A program made the position numbers and the translations under genes. The notes under the pieces are model-generated. The model was not told the DNA's origin and searched no databases. It saw nothing but the letters and a program-made list of their open reading frames with translations. Shown one piece after another: positions 10,425 to 28,616 of a stretch of 64,000 bases of DNA (position 1 is its first letter; each line of letters opens with the position of its first letter). The stretch comes from Rhynchonema sp. JSB1_4. Lineage: Eukaryota > Nematoda > Chromadorea > Monhysterida > Xyalidae. The stretch lies in contig JASAMV010000664.1 in assembly GCA_030248065.1 (NCBI GenBank), forward strand, positions 1-64,000, written 5' to 3'.

Positions 10425-12945
10425 GTAGTAGTAGTAGTAGTAGTAGTAGTACTTTTATTTCGTTTCAGACACGAAAAGGGTAAACATCAACAACCGCTCG
10501 AGGCGTGACAGTAACGATGAATACCTAGGTTTTTACAATTTAGCCGGCACCAATTACATAAAGAGTTGGAGTACATTTGCATGAATATAATAGTTCAATA
10601 TTATAATAATGACAACGTTACACAACTGACACACACACGATCTGAACATTATGCAATTTCGACTTTTCTTTCACATACAGTCACCTTCATCGCTGGACAC
10701 CCATTTACAAAATTTTGAAAATTTTGACACAACAATATCAGCAGGCAAACAGTTGTACACATTGGACACAGAGGTGAAGAGGACAAGACAGAATATTTGC
10801 ATCTGGGTACCGTAACAGCACGGGAATGATTGGAACGAGAACTCTGGCGATTTGACACTGTAGTTTTCAGTACAATAAAGCCAACAGGAAAATGACGGAA
10901 ACCACAGACATACATGTGCATCAATTTCATACGCCTAGAGAAAACAATTGAGCTGATAGCACAAACACCAAACAAATCAAGCAGGGTAGTAATCAACATC
11001 ACGATTCCAATTTCCGAGAAAGAAGAATACAATACTTTTGAGTTCGCTCAAACAAGTCACGATCACGATTATGGGTGGGATATACGGCTTCAATGGCATA
11101 CAAGAGAACAGATTGCAACAATGTAATAGAAGTATCGACGAACATTCAATGAAACATCACGAAGCAACACACGATTCAAATATCCAGCATTACGTTTCAC
11201 TCGAGCGCAAGTAATAGTAGTGCGATCAGACATATCAAATTTGGAATCAATAACAGCACCAAGATATTTATGTGATTGCACAACAGTAACAGGCTCAGCA
11301 TTGACAGTAATAGTGGGAGCAGTCAGAAGTGGACTGGACCGAGTGAAATGTTGGATTTTGGTTTTGTTGTGATTGATTGTGAGTAGTTTTGATGAGAAAT
11401 GCTCGGTGATTGAGTTCACGTCTGCCTGCAAGTGAGCACAGCATTGGTCGGTACGCATGACATGAATCAAAACAAGATCATCGGCAAACAGTACAATTTC
11501 AGTGCAATCAGACAATTTCAGACTCAATTTCAGTTTTGGAGCGGAATTAGCATACGCACCATATAATTGAGGACCAAGCACAGAGCCCTGAGCAACACCA
11601 GAAAGAACAGGCAAAGCCCGAGAATGACACGAACTTACGCTGACAATTTGAGAGCGATCTGTCAAATAGAATTTCAGTAGTTTTACAAGAGAGTCAGGTA
11701 CAGCATATTCATCAGACAAACATTGCAACAACAAGGAACGGGGTGTTTTGTCAAAAGCCTTCGCAATGTCGAAATACACAGCAGTGACATGTCCTGATTC
11801 ATTGAGGCCTTTCGTGACAATCGTGTTGAAACACATCAGCGCGTCCGTGGTGGAGCAACTGGCACGGAAACCGAACTGGAAGTCTGAGGTGTTGGCTGTA
11901 ATGTAGGGTTGGAGCAGAGATTTGACATGTCTTTCGGCTATTTTACTACAGATTGGGAGTTTAGAGATAGGACGGTAGTCGGATGGTTTGCATGACATGG
12001 TTACTTTGGGTATTGGAGTAACCAGCAGTGTTCGAACGGGATTCATTTTTAATCCCGAAAAACCCTCCCCCCCGAACAAACATTTTTTTTTTTTAAATAT
12101 ACACACCAATTACACTAACCCACACAAAATAAAAGAAAAACACTAATTAAACCAAACACATTTTTTTTTTTTATTTTTTCTCACCCCATACACCCCCCCT
12201 TTTATTTTTTTTTTTTTTCTCCCATTCCCCTTTTTTTTTTTTTTTTTTCTTTTTTTTTTTCTCCTCCCTCCCTTCCCCCCCGGCGGGGCGATTTTTACAC
12301 CCCCTTCTCCCTCTTGCACCCGTCTTTTTTACTTCCACACCACACACAAATCCCCCTCTCTTTCTTTTTTTTTTTTTTCATTACATTTTATCCCCCCCCC
12401 CCCTCCTTTTATTTTATTTCCCCGCCCGCCCCCCCCCTCCTTTTATTTTTTTTTTTTTTTTTTTTTTCTTTTTTGATTTTTAAAAAAGTAACCAGTACCA
12501 ACTTGAAACCACTCGGCCAAACGCCAGTTCTTACGATACGGTTCACCAGAGCTGCCAATCCGGGAGCGATCGCCTGGGCACCTTCTTTCAGCATTTGACC
12601 GGTCACACCATCGATGCCTGGCGCCTTGTTGGGATTGAGGCGTTTGAGCATGAAAAAGATGGTTGATACATTAGCTAGGTGGTCGGTGCACGGGTCAAAC
12701 ATAACGTCCGTGCTGGGCACCACCGGATCACCATTGGTGTTCCAGACACTGTGGAAGTAGGTTGCAAGCAGCTCAGCTTTACCCTGACTGTCAGCAACCA
12801 ACTCACCATCAGCAGTCTGGAGTGGCGCGCAACTCAGACGCCAGTTTGCCCGTGTAGCCTGAATCGGCCGGGCCTGAACCTGTGCCCCGGGACTGAACCG
12901 TCGCACAATACAAAGGGCAGGATAGAATAGGCGGAGAACCTGCAC
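10425..12945 (-). pseudogene. Decayed non-LTR retrotransposon (reverse transcriptase)
   Basis: Minus-strand reverse transcriptase in two blocks. Block 1 (12945 to about 12490) includes NPNKAPGIDGVTGQMLKEGA and GVWPSGFK. Block 2 (about 12060-11090) includes PIPKVTMSCKPSDYRPIS, the FRASCSTTDAL region, FDIAKAFDKT, SGVAQGSVLGP, the FADD catalytic box and NHNKTK. The blocks join at a shared GGTTACT and are split by a T/C-rich low-complexity insert. A frameshift near 11098 moves the C-terminal part (LLYAIEAVYPTH, then FERTQKY) to another frame. The 3' tail is a (TAC)n tract at 10425-10450, now hosting the hAT-like element; the matching short AGT run at 9262-9275 is its continuation. The domain order is Jockey/CR1-like. 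The copy is not functional. Confidence 0.75.
12055..12487. repeat. T/C-rich low-complexity tract interrupting the reverse transcriptase
   Basis: Long T runs mixed with C runs, without coding content. It separates two pieces of one reverse transcriptase ORF exactly at a repeated GGTTACT. It may be a real insertion or an assembly or polishing artefact in homopolymers. Confidence 0.7.
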
Positions 12946-14150
12946 GTACTTTCGTTAAATTACTTGTTCATTGTTTCGGTTGAAACTTAAAGAAAGAACC
13001 AGTTGATGGTTGGATGGTTGAAATTTATCTCGGTTAAAAATATGGAAGGAATGTAATACAACAGATCGCGCCTTATAATATCACTCTAGATGACACGTAT
13101 ATGACACGTCAACAGAATGGCTACGATAAAGCTAAACTGCTTCTTCTTCCCCTTTTGGCGAGCAAAGAATGGCCAGTTCTTATGTTCTGGAGAAGGAAAA
13201 ATATCACATTACCCCTTTATCACATTATTTACGCGCTTTTTACATGCTCAAACAGTGTCAAAAACAACTGATTAAGGATCAGACAACCTAAAACCTTTTT
13301 TCACCGCGTGGCTTGCCTCATCACACTACCATCCCAACTTCAAGAGGTCTTTGTCGCTCATTGTTTATTGGCCACATCGCATCGCCCAATTCGACTTCTG
13401 CAGATCTTTCCGGCTAATCGTACTCCACCCAATTCGTGGGAATGGACACGAATATCCAGAATCATCCATCACGACGGAATGTCCGGAGTTTTCTTCCCAC
13501 CGGATATTGCATCCTGTTACATACATAGCACTACGACGTAATATCTGAAAAACCGGCTTAATATCCGAAAAACTACGGAATATCCAATATCTGGAACAAT
13601 ACGACAGACAGGTTTTGTTCTGTAACATGTCATCCTTGTGCTCTTTTTTGTTCTGGCGGTCCTGGCTTTGGCTTAATTGCTGGGTTAGGCTATCGCGTCG
13701 CGTTGTTGTCGGATGTCGTAGGATCCACACAGGCTTTTATACATGGAACTTACTCATAGTGGTCACTAATTTACGTAATTGTATCCACGTCATCTGACTG
13801 TCAACCTACGCGTTTGCACGTGTCAGTTCAGTAAAGCCGGACAAAGCTTGTTTTTGATGACGGTTGTAAACATGCTTGTATGTAGGTCAGACAAGCAGCC
13901 TTGCATTCGTCTCAAGATGATGACCGATACCCTCGCATCTCAAGTCAAAAAAACCCTGCTTTCTTTTCCGCGTTTCAGATTGTCGTGCACTCTCTCCCCA
14001 TATTTATACCTCCCGACTTCATGATAGATATTAACGGTTGTCCAGGCAAGGACTTAGCTCTTTGGTCGTTAACCAGGAAGTTTGGGCCATAGCGCTTATA
14101 CTGCCCCTTTGTTCGTTCGCTTATCTTTGTCTGGGATTCGACCAGATGGA
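12946..14150. other. Non-coding region with GGAATATCC-type words
   Basis: No gene is supported. Variants of GGAATATCC, GGATATTGC and AATATCCGAAAAAC recur at about 13430-13615, resembling the word arrays of the foldback elements nearby. Confidence 0.35.
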
Positions 14151-14154
14151 CCCG

Positions 14155-14325
14155 AAACCCGAAACCCGAAATACAAAGCGCATGATATTCGAAAGTGTTT
14201 CAGTTTTGCTACTTTATGTCTGTTTATAGGTACAAGTCTGCCGAAACGTTTTCGAATATCATGCTTTGTGTTCGTGTTTCAGGTTTTTGACAACATTATT
14301 GTATGTCGGGTTTCGGGTTTCGTTC
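14155..14325. mobile_element. Small foldback element with CCCGAAA words
   Basis: The left arm has CCCGAAACCCGAAACCCGAAA followed by a segment ending in CATGATATTCGAAA. The right arm has TTTCGAATATCATGC and then GTCGGGTTTCGGGTTTCG, its inverse. The centre is about 40 bp. No coding content. Confidence 0.55.
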
Positions 14326-14915
14326 TGAGCCCTTACAAGCTAATAAATTAGCAGTCAACTTGTGTTAGGCTCATGAAAGACAAACAACTTTCTGACTAAT
14401 GAAAGAATCCGTCTCACGTGCAAACTGTGCTGACCGCAAGATGTTGTCACTATCAGACTTGTTGCTCCGCACATTAAAACTTTTGTGCATGCTGTGCTTC
14501 TGAAAAATATGTACTTTGCCCGTTTTTCCACTGAACAGAAGTGATTACTTCCTTCTAACCAGTCAAGAAAGCCATCATCGTTCTCTGCTTTCAATCTTCA
14601 GCATGAGTTTTGGCGAAAATTATTCTTTTTTCAACGACTAATTGGCAAAAAGAGGTTTTTGAAAAAAATTAAGGTTTTTGTTTTTAGATTTTTTCGGGGA
14701 ATCAATATGCTCTGAAACGTCCAAAAAAGGCCTGTGTTCTTTTTTGTCTTTTTTCCTCAAGGATCGAAAAATTTTCTTTGGGGCATGTGTCAATTAAAGT
14801 TGCATGTTTTCGCGTATTTGCGCTCTTTCTGGGCAAATATGGTCAAACCTCACCGAATCTGAGACTTCCAAAAAAAATTTCCATCACGGCACTCTGAGGC
14901 GATTCGTCGGCCATT

Positions 14916-15716
14916 TCGACCTGGGGATCCAGGGGACCCAGGGGACCCACGATTCAAAGATATGATGCAGATTTTGCAAAAAACGCAGAAATAAAATTTG
15001 AAATTACAGGGTGTGTGCGGTTACGGTACATTGCTGCATTTTGCCAGCTGTGGGTCCCCAGGTCGAAGTTTTCGATTTTCTGCGTTTCCCATGAATTCTC
15101 CATTCTTGGGTCCCCTGGGTCCCTAAGTCAATCTGAATTTTATTTTCATGCCCGTTTTTGTCATTTAGTTTGCACGTGCATTCGGTTGTGCATGCCGCAC
15201 TGGTTCTGTTGGAAAGTGACAATGAAAAAATCTAACTATACCGGAATTTCATTGTTATGATTATGTATTGGAAAAACTGTATGCGCAAAGTAGTTCCCGT
15301 AGGTGGTTGACATATGTGTGAAGATACCTATGCATTCATATATAGAATACCGTTGCAATTTCAATGGACTAATAATATGTGACCAGATGTAATTACCTAA
15401 TTGATACCCATTAAAACGCAAAAAATGCAAAAAAAATTATCCGAGCCAAAATCTGCCCAACACGATAAAAAAATAGAGGCGCTCATGAGCGCTCATGTAC
15501 AAAATAGGGGTATTTTTGTTACATAATGTGTTCTGAGTGCATATAAGGCACTGGTGAAACACGACATGAATGGCTCATGCAAGCTCGTTTTTGCGCGTTT
15601 CGACCTGGGAACCGAGCGGACCCACGCTTTTTCGCAATAGTTTCGACCTGGGGACCCAGGCTTGTGGCGCAGACCCTGTAGCTGGATCCCCTGCATCCCT
15701 TGGGTCCCCAGGTCAA
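14916..15716. repeat. Two inverted arrays of GGGGACCCAGG words
   Basis: CGACCTGGGGATCC followed by GGGGACCCA copies lies at 14916-14950, with inverted copies (TGGGTCCCCAGGTCG, GGGTCCCCTGGGTCCC) at 15047-15125. A second pair lies at 15597-15665 and 15695-15716. The layout resembles foldback elements with word-array ends. No ORF of note lies between. Confidence 0.5.
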
Positions 15717-15915
15717 AATGGCAATTCGTCGCAGAACGATGCGCGAAAGGGTTCACGTGTATCGTTACAGCCAGTGGTTAATAAAAATTTTTTTATTCGA
15801 ACCCCTTTTTTTATTCCAGCCAAAATCTGCCCAACACGATAATAAATGAGCGCTCAAGTACAAAATAGGGATATTTTTGTTACATAATGTGTTCTAAGTG
15901 CATATAAGGCACAGG
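15443..15915. repeat. Direct repeat pair of about 100 bp
   Basis: The segment beginning CCAAAATCTGCCCAACACGA and running through TGTTACATAATGTGTTCT at 15449-15550 recurs at 15820-15915 with small indels, including a shortened GAGCGCTCA palindrome. The second GGGGACCCAGG array pair lies between the copies, so these may be the outer direct parts of one larger insertion. Confidence 0.65.
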
Positions 15916-21612
<5,697 letters not shown>

Positions 21613-21783
21613 GGGCGAACTTAAGTTAAATCCGGAATCCGGAAATAATTTGCATGCAAAAATGCAAAACATTTCTGGGTTCCGGAAATATTTCCGGAAA
21701 ACGCAAGAATTTACATCCAAAAATAATGCGTTTTCCGGAAATAATTCCGGATTCCGGTTTCCGGATTCAACCTAAGCCCGCCC
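21613..21783. mobile_element. TA-flanked foldback element with CCGGAAA words
   Basis: The ends are GGGCGAACTTAAGTT and the inverse AACCTAAGCCCGCCC, flanked by TA (21611-21612, 21784-21785). The interior is a run of TCCGGAATCCGG, TTTCCGGAAAT and CCGGTTTCCGG words. The same end sequence (TTAGGGCG, CTTAGGTTGAA) closes the element at 41532-41910, which uses a different internal word. Confidence 0.7.
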
Positions 21784-21804
21784 TAAGAAACAGCGTGTAT
21801 GACA

Positions 21805-22550
21805 TTGGGTGGAATTCACAAAACAAAGTCAAGCTCAACGTCAAATTTCACCGTCAAACTCAACATCACGTGCAAAATAACGGTGAAGTTTCACGAGTTC
21901 ACCGTCAAGTTCAAAGTCAAGCTGAACGTTTCGCTCGCACTGGCACACAACAATGTGTCACTGAAAGACAATGCTGTGCTGCACAGCTGTAGGGTGTTGC
22001 AACAGCGCAGCCTTCCATTGTTGTGTGCCAGGGCGAGCCCGAGCGCAACGTTCAGCTTGACTTTGAAGTTGACGGTGAACTCGTGGAAGTTCACCGTTAT
22101 TTCACTCGTGATTTTGAGTTTGACGGTGAACATTGACTTTGAACTTGACGGTAAGCTTCAGAGATTAGGATTGGGTCGGAGATTTGGAGGTTCTCCGAAT
22201 TGCTCAGATTTCAAGCCAACACCATCATTTTGGACCGAAAACCTCCAAAAAAATTGCGCTTCGCGCACAGCATATGCACACTTTTTATGGGACTCAAATG
22301 AACCCGGTTTCCAGAAACCGAATCACCGAAACATAAACAAGCTTGCCCAAGAAAATTTTGCAAATTTTGGCTTTTTTGGACGATTTTTTTCCTTGGACCC
22401 CAAAATCGGGCCCGGCCGGGCCGCGATTTTGGACGTTTAAATCGGGCCGGGCCGGGCCGGAGTTTTAGTTAGTCGGGCCGGGCCTGGCCGAGGTTACCCG
22501 GCCCGATCCTAATCTCTGGTGAGTTGACTTTGTTTTGTGAATTCCACCCA
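21805..22550. mobile_element. Foldback element with TCAAGTTCAACGTC words and a nested insertion
   Basis: TGGGTGGAATTCACAAAAC at the left is mirrored by GTTTTGTGAATTCCACCCA at the right, with ATT on both sides. Each arm holds repeated CACCGTCAAGTTCAA and GACGGTGAA words and a longer paired stretch around a central inverted segment (about 21930-22045). A second element with ends AGAGATTAGGATTGGG and CCCGATCCTAATCTCT is nested at about 22160-22518. Confidence 0.65.
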
Positions 22551-22551
22551 T

Positions 22552-24113
22552 TGTTCGGAGTCATCCGGAACAGACAGAATCTTTGGTAAGCATCATCTAT
22601 GATGCCAACTTTTGCTATATTTTTGGTTGTTTGCACTTGACACCCATTTCTGAGTTTGGGCCATGCTGTTTTTTTCAACTTGCCAACTTACAGGCTTAAC
22701 ACTATGTTAAAACTGTCAGTTCCATTAACCATTAATTTGTTTAGCGGCACTCGAAACCGGCACCCAGAAACTTTCAAGGACGCAACTATATGTACGCACC
22801 ACCATTTCCATAAGCCCACAGAGGGTTTTTTTTGCCTGGAGAAAATAAATTGCTGGGGTTCACGTCAATGGCACCAAGGTTAGAAAAATACAGCCCAAAC
22901 ACGTTAACTCCACGAAGTGCTCACAGTAAATCATCGATCTAATAGTTCAGCCGACTGCCGTCCGTTTCTCAGCGCTTCTGAGCTCTTCGGTCCTGTAGCT
23001 CTTCGCTGTTTTGTTTTTACTTCGGTGCAGTAAATACCGCCCGTTTGACATTTTTGGTGAGCTAAAGGTAATTTGTTTTGTGTGCGCTCGTGATTGCCCC
23101 CACTGAGAAATTCATTGTGTTCTTACCATACAAACAGAAACCCTATGCAAGAAACGCAGCTGCATTTCAGATTTGTTGTCTTGTGCGTTCAGTAACCCCG
23201 GGTCATGCGTCCGCGAACTCTGGATATCAACATTTGTTCAAAAAACTGCACGCATAAGCAGACCTATAGCAATATGAGAAGGAACTTCGAAAAGTTTTCT
23301 TCACAACGCAGTGAGAATTGTGTCCGGAAGACAGCAGAACTGAATATGGACCCACGCTCCGGTTTTGAAAATGTATAAAATTGGAGCTGCTGGTTCCAGC
23401 CCACCGCAGAGAAATACGAGCATAACCACGTCACCCCGCGTTGCGACACGCCAGTAGGCAGCCCCTTTCTTTCTATTCATGTCTGAGCCTGGAAGCCATT
23501 ATCAGCGTATTACATTGTGTTGGTGGATTATGAAAGGCTCCTGACGACTGAGCAGTGCTTAGCGGGCTTACCGGAGACTACGTACCTCGGCCTTTGAAAC
23601 GTTGCCATGGTGGTCATGTTATTATTCAGCGTCATTTTTTATTCGCTATATAAATAACTGTCTGACCAGGTTTGTCCACAGGTACATACATTGCACAGTA
23701 TGCTCGTCACGCCGCCTTTTTCGCTCTTTGTGGTTCGATGTGAAAAGTGCGTGTTGAAGATGTTGCGTCATGTATTGAACACACACAAAATTAGTGGACT
23801 CGCTGACGTGGGTGTTGTTCCTTTCCCTTGTCGAAAGACGACGAAAAGGGCGAAAAGTTATTTATGACATGTTTTTCCAGTAACTCTTGATTACTTTTGA
23901 TCAGTTCATTAACAGGTGCTTTCATTATAATTGTTTTTCAATGCTGTACTGTAATTCTTACGCCATGATCAGAGGTTGAGCACTTTGATACAGCTCACCA
24001 GTACATGCGCACGACTGTTACTCACAGGTGGAAAATTCTCATAACGATCACCGTTAAACGGCAAATGTTTCAGAGCCACCAATTCATTAATCTCCAGCTC
24101 GCTACCGAACACG
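22552..24113. other. Region upstream of the GPCR gene
   Basis: No coding exon is recognised. TTTCAG at about 24067-24072, 43 nt before the receptor ATG, looks like a splice acceptor, so an upstream 5' UTR exon or a trans-spliced leader is possible. No core promoter could be assigned. Confidence 0.4.
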
Positions 24114-26879
24114 ATGTCGCTGAACAGCTCGCAATCACTCATACCCTCCAACGTCACATCACTAGAATGTCTGGATTACAACGAGTTTCTGGCATCGTCG
24201 CCAACGGAGAACGATCTAAGCCGTTCCTGGCTGGTTCGCGTCCCGTTCGGGTTACTGTATGCATTCATATTCTCATTTGGCGGGTTCGCGAATGCGGGCG
24301 TCGTGTGGACGGTATGTCGCAATCGCAATCTGCGATCCACACAGAATATGTTCCTTCTCAATCTAATCATCGCCGATCTGCTGTTGTGTCTGTCGAGTGT
24401 GCCCATCACACCCATTTCGATTGTGCTCAAACGCTGGTGGTTCGGTGCCAACATGTGCCGACTCGTGCCCTTTGTCCAGTCAATGTCCGTCCAGGTTGGT
24501 GTTGCACTGCTTTGGACTTGAGCAATGTTATTTCTCAGATGGACTCTACACGACAAAAAAACAGGCTTGTTTTCAAAAACAGCGGCCACCTAATGTACAA
24601 GTACGAAGCTATATTTGGGACAGTGGTGGTCTGACCCAATGCCCTTGCTGTGTTTCGCTTGTGGACTCTGTGCATGAGGCCAAACCGTTTTTTCGGTTTT
24701 GTCCGCAGCCCAGCAGCCAGCACAACGTCAGCGCAGCGGGTGCACGGTACACGGTTTTTATAAAACTGACCACACCGCACTGTTGCCGGCTTCACGCTTG
24801 GTCGGCTGTTTTAGTAACCGAATATTTTTGTGTCCGTTCCAAGTTTTACGATGATACACTAATTTCGACCATCGCAAAAGTTGTTCCCAGCCAGCTACAT
24901 ACACCTGCGCTTGTTCAGGTCACCTCTTGGTCCCTGACAGTGATTGCGCTCGATAAATTCATTCACATTCGGGATCGTACGGCTGCACCTGTGTCAATGC
25001 GGATGGCGTTGTGTGAGTGTGTGAAACCTTGACAAAAAATGTTCTGAATATTATTCCAGATCCATTTATTCTATTTTCAAGGTGTGACCATCTGTCTGTG
25101 GCTGGTCAGCATGATAATCAATACCCCATTTATGATTGCAATGCACATGGACAGTGGTGCAGATTACAGCCAGCATACGCCCGGCCACAGTTCGTCACCA
25201 CAAGAACTTCTTTTATGTTCTTGAATTCCAACTTTTTTTAATTCCAAAAATTTTTCTTCCAGATGGATTTTGTGGTCTGTTCTGCGTCGAACGCTGGCCC
25301 TCGCAATCGGCCAAGGTCGCCTATGGCACCGCGCACATGGTGTTGCAGGTGCATTTTCTCTCTTTGTTGATATTCATTTTTGATTTCTTTTTTGTCTGAA
25401 TTCTTCGAACATCAGTGCCAAGCCCACGTTTCAGTTTGTGCTACCCACCGTCATCATCGCTTACTCATATTGGCGCATATTCGGAATTGTCGGTCGGGAC
25501 ATGATTGTGGGCAATCAGGCATTCAGGTACCTACATAAATTAGGCTCGGTCGATGGGCCTAAATATAGGCTCGATGCGCTCGCTGACCAACCAGCTGATG
25601 TTTCAGTGAGAGCCTATCAACACAGCAACGCACGGAGCAGATCAAACGCAAGAAACGTGTGCACCACATTCTCATAGCCATGGTTGTTGCGTTCATTGCC
25701 AGTTGGCTGCCTATGACACTCAACAATATATTGAGGGATTACGGTAGGTTACGGTGGTCACAGCACTGTAATGCTCGTGATACCCTGTGTAATGCTGTGA
25801 TGACAATCTTTTGCCTTCCCACCGAAGATAGGAGGTGCACCGCGCACGTCTGCAGGTGAAAAAGGGCAACCAAGAGAACATGTTTCAGTGTACAGTTCAC
25901 ATTTTCTCAATGCAACAGAAGAGAAAACCGTAATATGTAATTGCAGATCTGATGCCAGCGAGTGTGAGTGCATATCCGTACCTATCAGCCCTGATCACGC
26001 ACAGCACAGCGATGACGTGCGTTATATGGAATCCGGTGTTGTTCTTTTGGTTGACTCGACAACGCAGAGGGAAAAGGGAGAAAAATGGCAACAACTCGAC
26101 CTCACGCTACTACACTGCCATGGGCAGCACCTACAACAGGTGACATGGCGGATGCTTCACAATTTCTAGTTTTTTGGGGGGTCTCGGGTCTTGAGAGATG
26201 GGTGGACTCAATATTTGGTCAAGATAGCGAACGATTGCTATTCGTAGCCTTTTACGGAGGAGTAGTTTGTGTCAGTCAAGTCTGCAGACAATCTCTAAAA
26301 AAGTTATTTACCCCGAAATAGTGCATCTAAAAATTCCTGTGGGCTGTGCATAATAATCAGTATCTAGCATAGATAATCGAACGTGAGCTCTTTCCGCTCT
26401 GTTCCTGGGAATGTTTAGATGTTTGCGGCCGTGCTGATCCCAGTGTTTATTGCAGTCTACGCGATGGGCCATCCAAACCTTGGTCGCACACTCCAACAAT
26501 GGACGTGACAATAGCGCGGTGCGGCTCCAGTCCCAATGACGTGCTTCTGGATGGCAAGCACCTGGCTGCAAGCCGACAACGGTCCACGTCGCAGTATCTC
26601 ACACCCAACTACCAAAACCCCGGTCAACTCTCATGCCGCAAAGATGATCTTCAAAATGGTTATGCCACTGGCCTGGACAGCAACCTGCAATTAGAGTGCA
26701 ATAATGCGCACAATAATAATAACGTGAAACACGGATGTCTGGAAAAGGCCCCATCGCGAAAAAATGGTACCAGCACTGGGCTCAATATGACCATTCGAAG
26801 AGAGACTTTGAATGGGGTCACCATATATGTCATGCCCGATAACAGTTCGGCCAATGTTTTTCTGGCCTCTCGTGTTTAG
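24114..26879 (+). CDS. Class A GPCR, neuropeptide Y/F receptor-like
   Basis: Eight exons with agreeing phases: 24114-24494, 24919-25012, 25082-25156, 25263-25348, 25435-25526, 25607-25743, 25947-26139, 26456-26879, giving about 493 residues. TM1 is near residues 42-65. TM2 holds LNLIIADLLLCL (the conserved LxxxD). TM3 is preceded by a Cys (NMCRLVPFVQSMSVQ). The DRY position reads ALDKFIHI. TM4 is CVTICLWLVSMIINTPF. The extracellular loop 2 Cys and FCVERWP are followed by TM5 (VLQFVLPTVIIAYSYWRI), as in NPY/NPF receptors. Intracellular loop 3 is basic (QIKRKKRVHHILI), TM6 has ASWLP, and TM7 has NPVLFF in place of NPxxY. The N-terminus has two N-glycosylation sites (NSS, NVT). The last exon codes a polar cytoplasmic tail. 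The probable role is a peptide receptor in nerve signalling; the ligand is inferred only from family resemblance. The start is the first ATG of the open frame. Confidence 0.85.
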
Positions 26880-27773
26880 GGTGATCCCAAACACCCTCAT
26901 ATATGTATGTACGTGCGCAATGAAACATTGTTGTGATGTCAAGCACGCAGCTGGAGATTATACAGTATCTGGAGAATTTCTTCGAGACCAAATACGAGGG
27001 TATCTTTACAGATCTGTGATATTTTAGTCTATAAATTTTCCGCCAAATTTTCAGTGTGCTGTCGCGATTACGGACTATGTTTCGTCTTATTTTCGAACTA
27101 ATATATTCTTGCCGTACGTACCATGCTACATAGTTTGGCAACAATGGCCAACTTATCGAAGAATAAAACCAATTTACATGCGTACCAATCATCAGTGGAT
27201 TACACATTCCGTCATATCACAAAAATGTCTGCAGCACTGGCGCCGCAACAAACTGAACAAAACAGGCGTTTTCACCAAAAACCAACAGGCAAACAATGGA
27301 GCTAATTAACCTCATCACCAGTAAAAACACCTCATCGAAGCAACATGGATATAGTATCACACAATGTTACGGTAGTATAGTTGAAAGCAGACCCGGGCGC
27401 CAAGTCAGACAAATGCTCACCTCCCCTCGGTCCCCATTAATGTTTGGGTCGGCAAAAAATGTTGAAGAAAAGTGGGTCCAGAGGGAAACTTGAGTCCCGG
27501 AATCAGAATCCATTTCGCGACCCCAGGCCTACCTCCATGAAAGCACCAGCGCTTTACGGGGGGGGGCTGTGACCAAATGGACCCCACCTCGACCAAATTC
27601 GGATTTCCGACCCAAATTACGCCCAAGACCAACAGTACATGACCTTTTTTTCCCGACCCAAATCGGACCAAGCGGATTTGTGAATTTGTCGGGCTTGACG
27701 CTCAGGTCTTGTTGAGTAGCACAGTGCCAAGTAATCAGTTATTAAACATGAATTCAGTACAGCCGTTACAAGG

Positions 27774-28103
27774 TATAGTCCGTCCACCAGCTCATGGCAC
27801 TTTGTGTTGCTGCTGGCTGGTTTGGTCCCTTCCTCCACGTTCTAATGAAAGAGAAATTGAGTGTGAGCAATTTTGCAAAAAAACTAAAAAATGAATAAAA
27901 CGTGTCGAAAACGATTGAATTCGATCAAATTTAAAATTAAATTAAATTAATATCTTAAAACACGTCGATTTCATAAAAACAACAATTTAGGAGCAAGAAT
28001 AATTTTTTTCGGAAACTCAATTTCTCTTTCATTAGAACGTGGAGGAAGGAAACAAGTCGGCCAGCAGCAACACAAAGTGCCATGAGCTGGTGGACGGACT
28101 ATA
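27774..28103. mobile_element. Foldback element with TATAGTCC ends
   Basis: TATAGTCCGTCCACCAGCTC at the left is exactly mirrored by GAGCTGGTGGACGGACTATA at the right. The arms continue to match for about 90 bp (through TCTAATGAAAGAGAAATT) around a 150-bp A/T-rich centre. TA is shared at both outer ends. It is the same family as 56058-56827. Non-coding. Confidence 0.75.
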
Positions 28104-28616
28104 GCTATAACATTTCAGTACATTGCACAGTACATCAGTTACAGGGTAAAGTGTAGCACAATTCAGTCAACCAATCGACAAATCGAACAGTAAAATCGTA
28201 TCTTGAAAATAATGAGCGTCTCTCAATCCAAAAAGAAAGATTTTGCCAATGAAAACATTCTCAAAATAGAGATGTATGCAGTTTGCTGACAACCGCGGGG
28301 GTGGTGGGCTAATCGACGGTGGGTTCGACTGCAAAATGAGCTGACACATCTTACTCTGCTGACACATCTTGCTCTTTCGATGTTTCTACGAGTTTTACTA
28401 GAGCAGAAGTTCCTCACAGTTCATGCACTGGGGAACAACTTTCACGCTGGTTGAAACCAGAGAAACAACGGAATCGCACGATATGACGCAAACACAACTG
28501 ATTTTGCTGCCAAACACAACCCGGATCAACCTCGCGTGGTCGTCAACAAACTGCAAGCCGGCTTTTTTCTGACAACAAATCCAGCGATACATACAAACCC
28601 AAGTGGTAGGAACAGG

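Noticed and set aside
24005..24634. Plus-strand frame of 209 codons in another frame
   Set aside because: It overlaps GPCR exon 1 out of frame; the GPCR frame carries the membrane segments.
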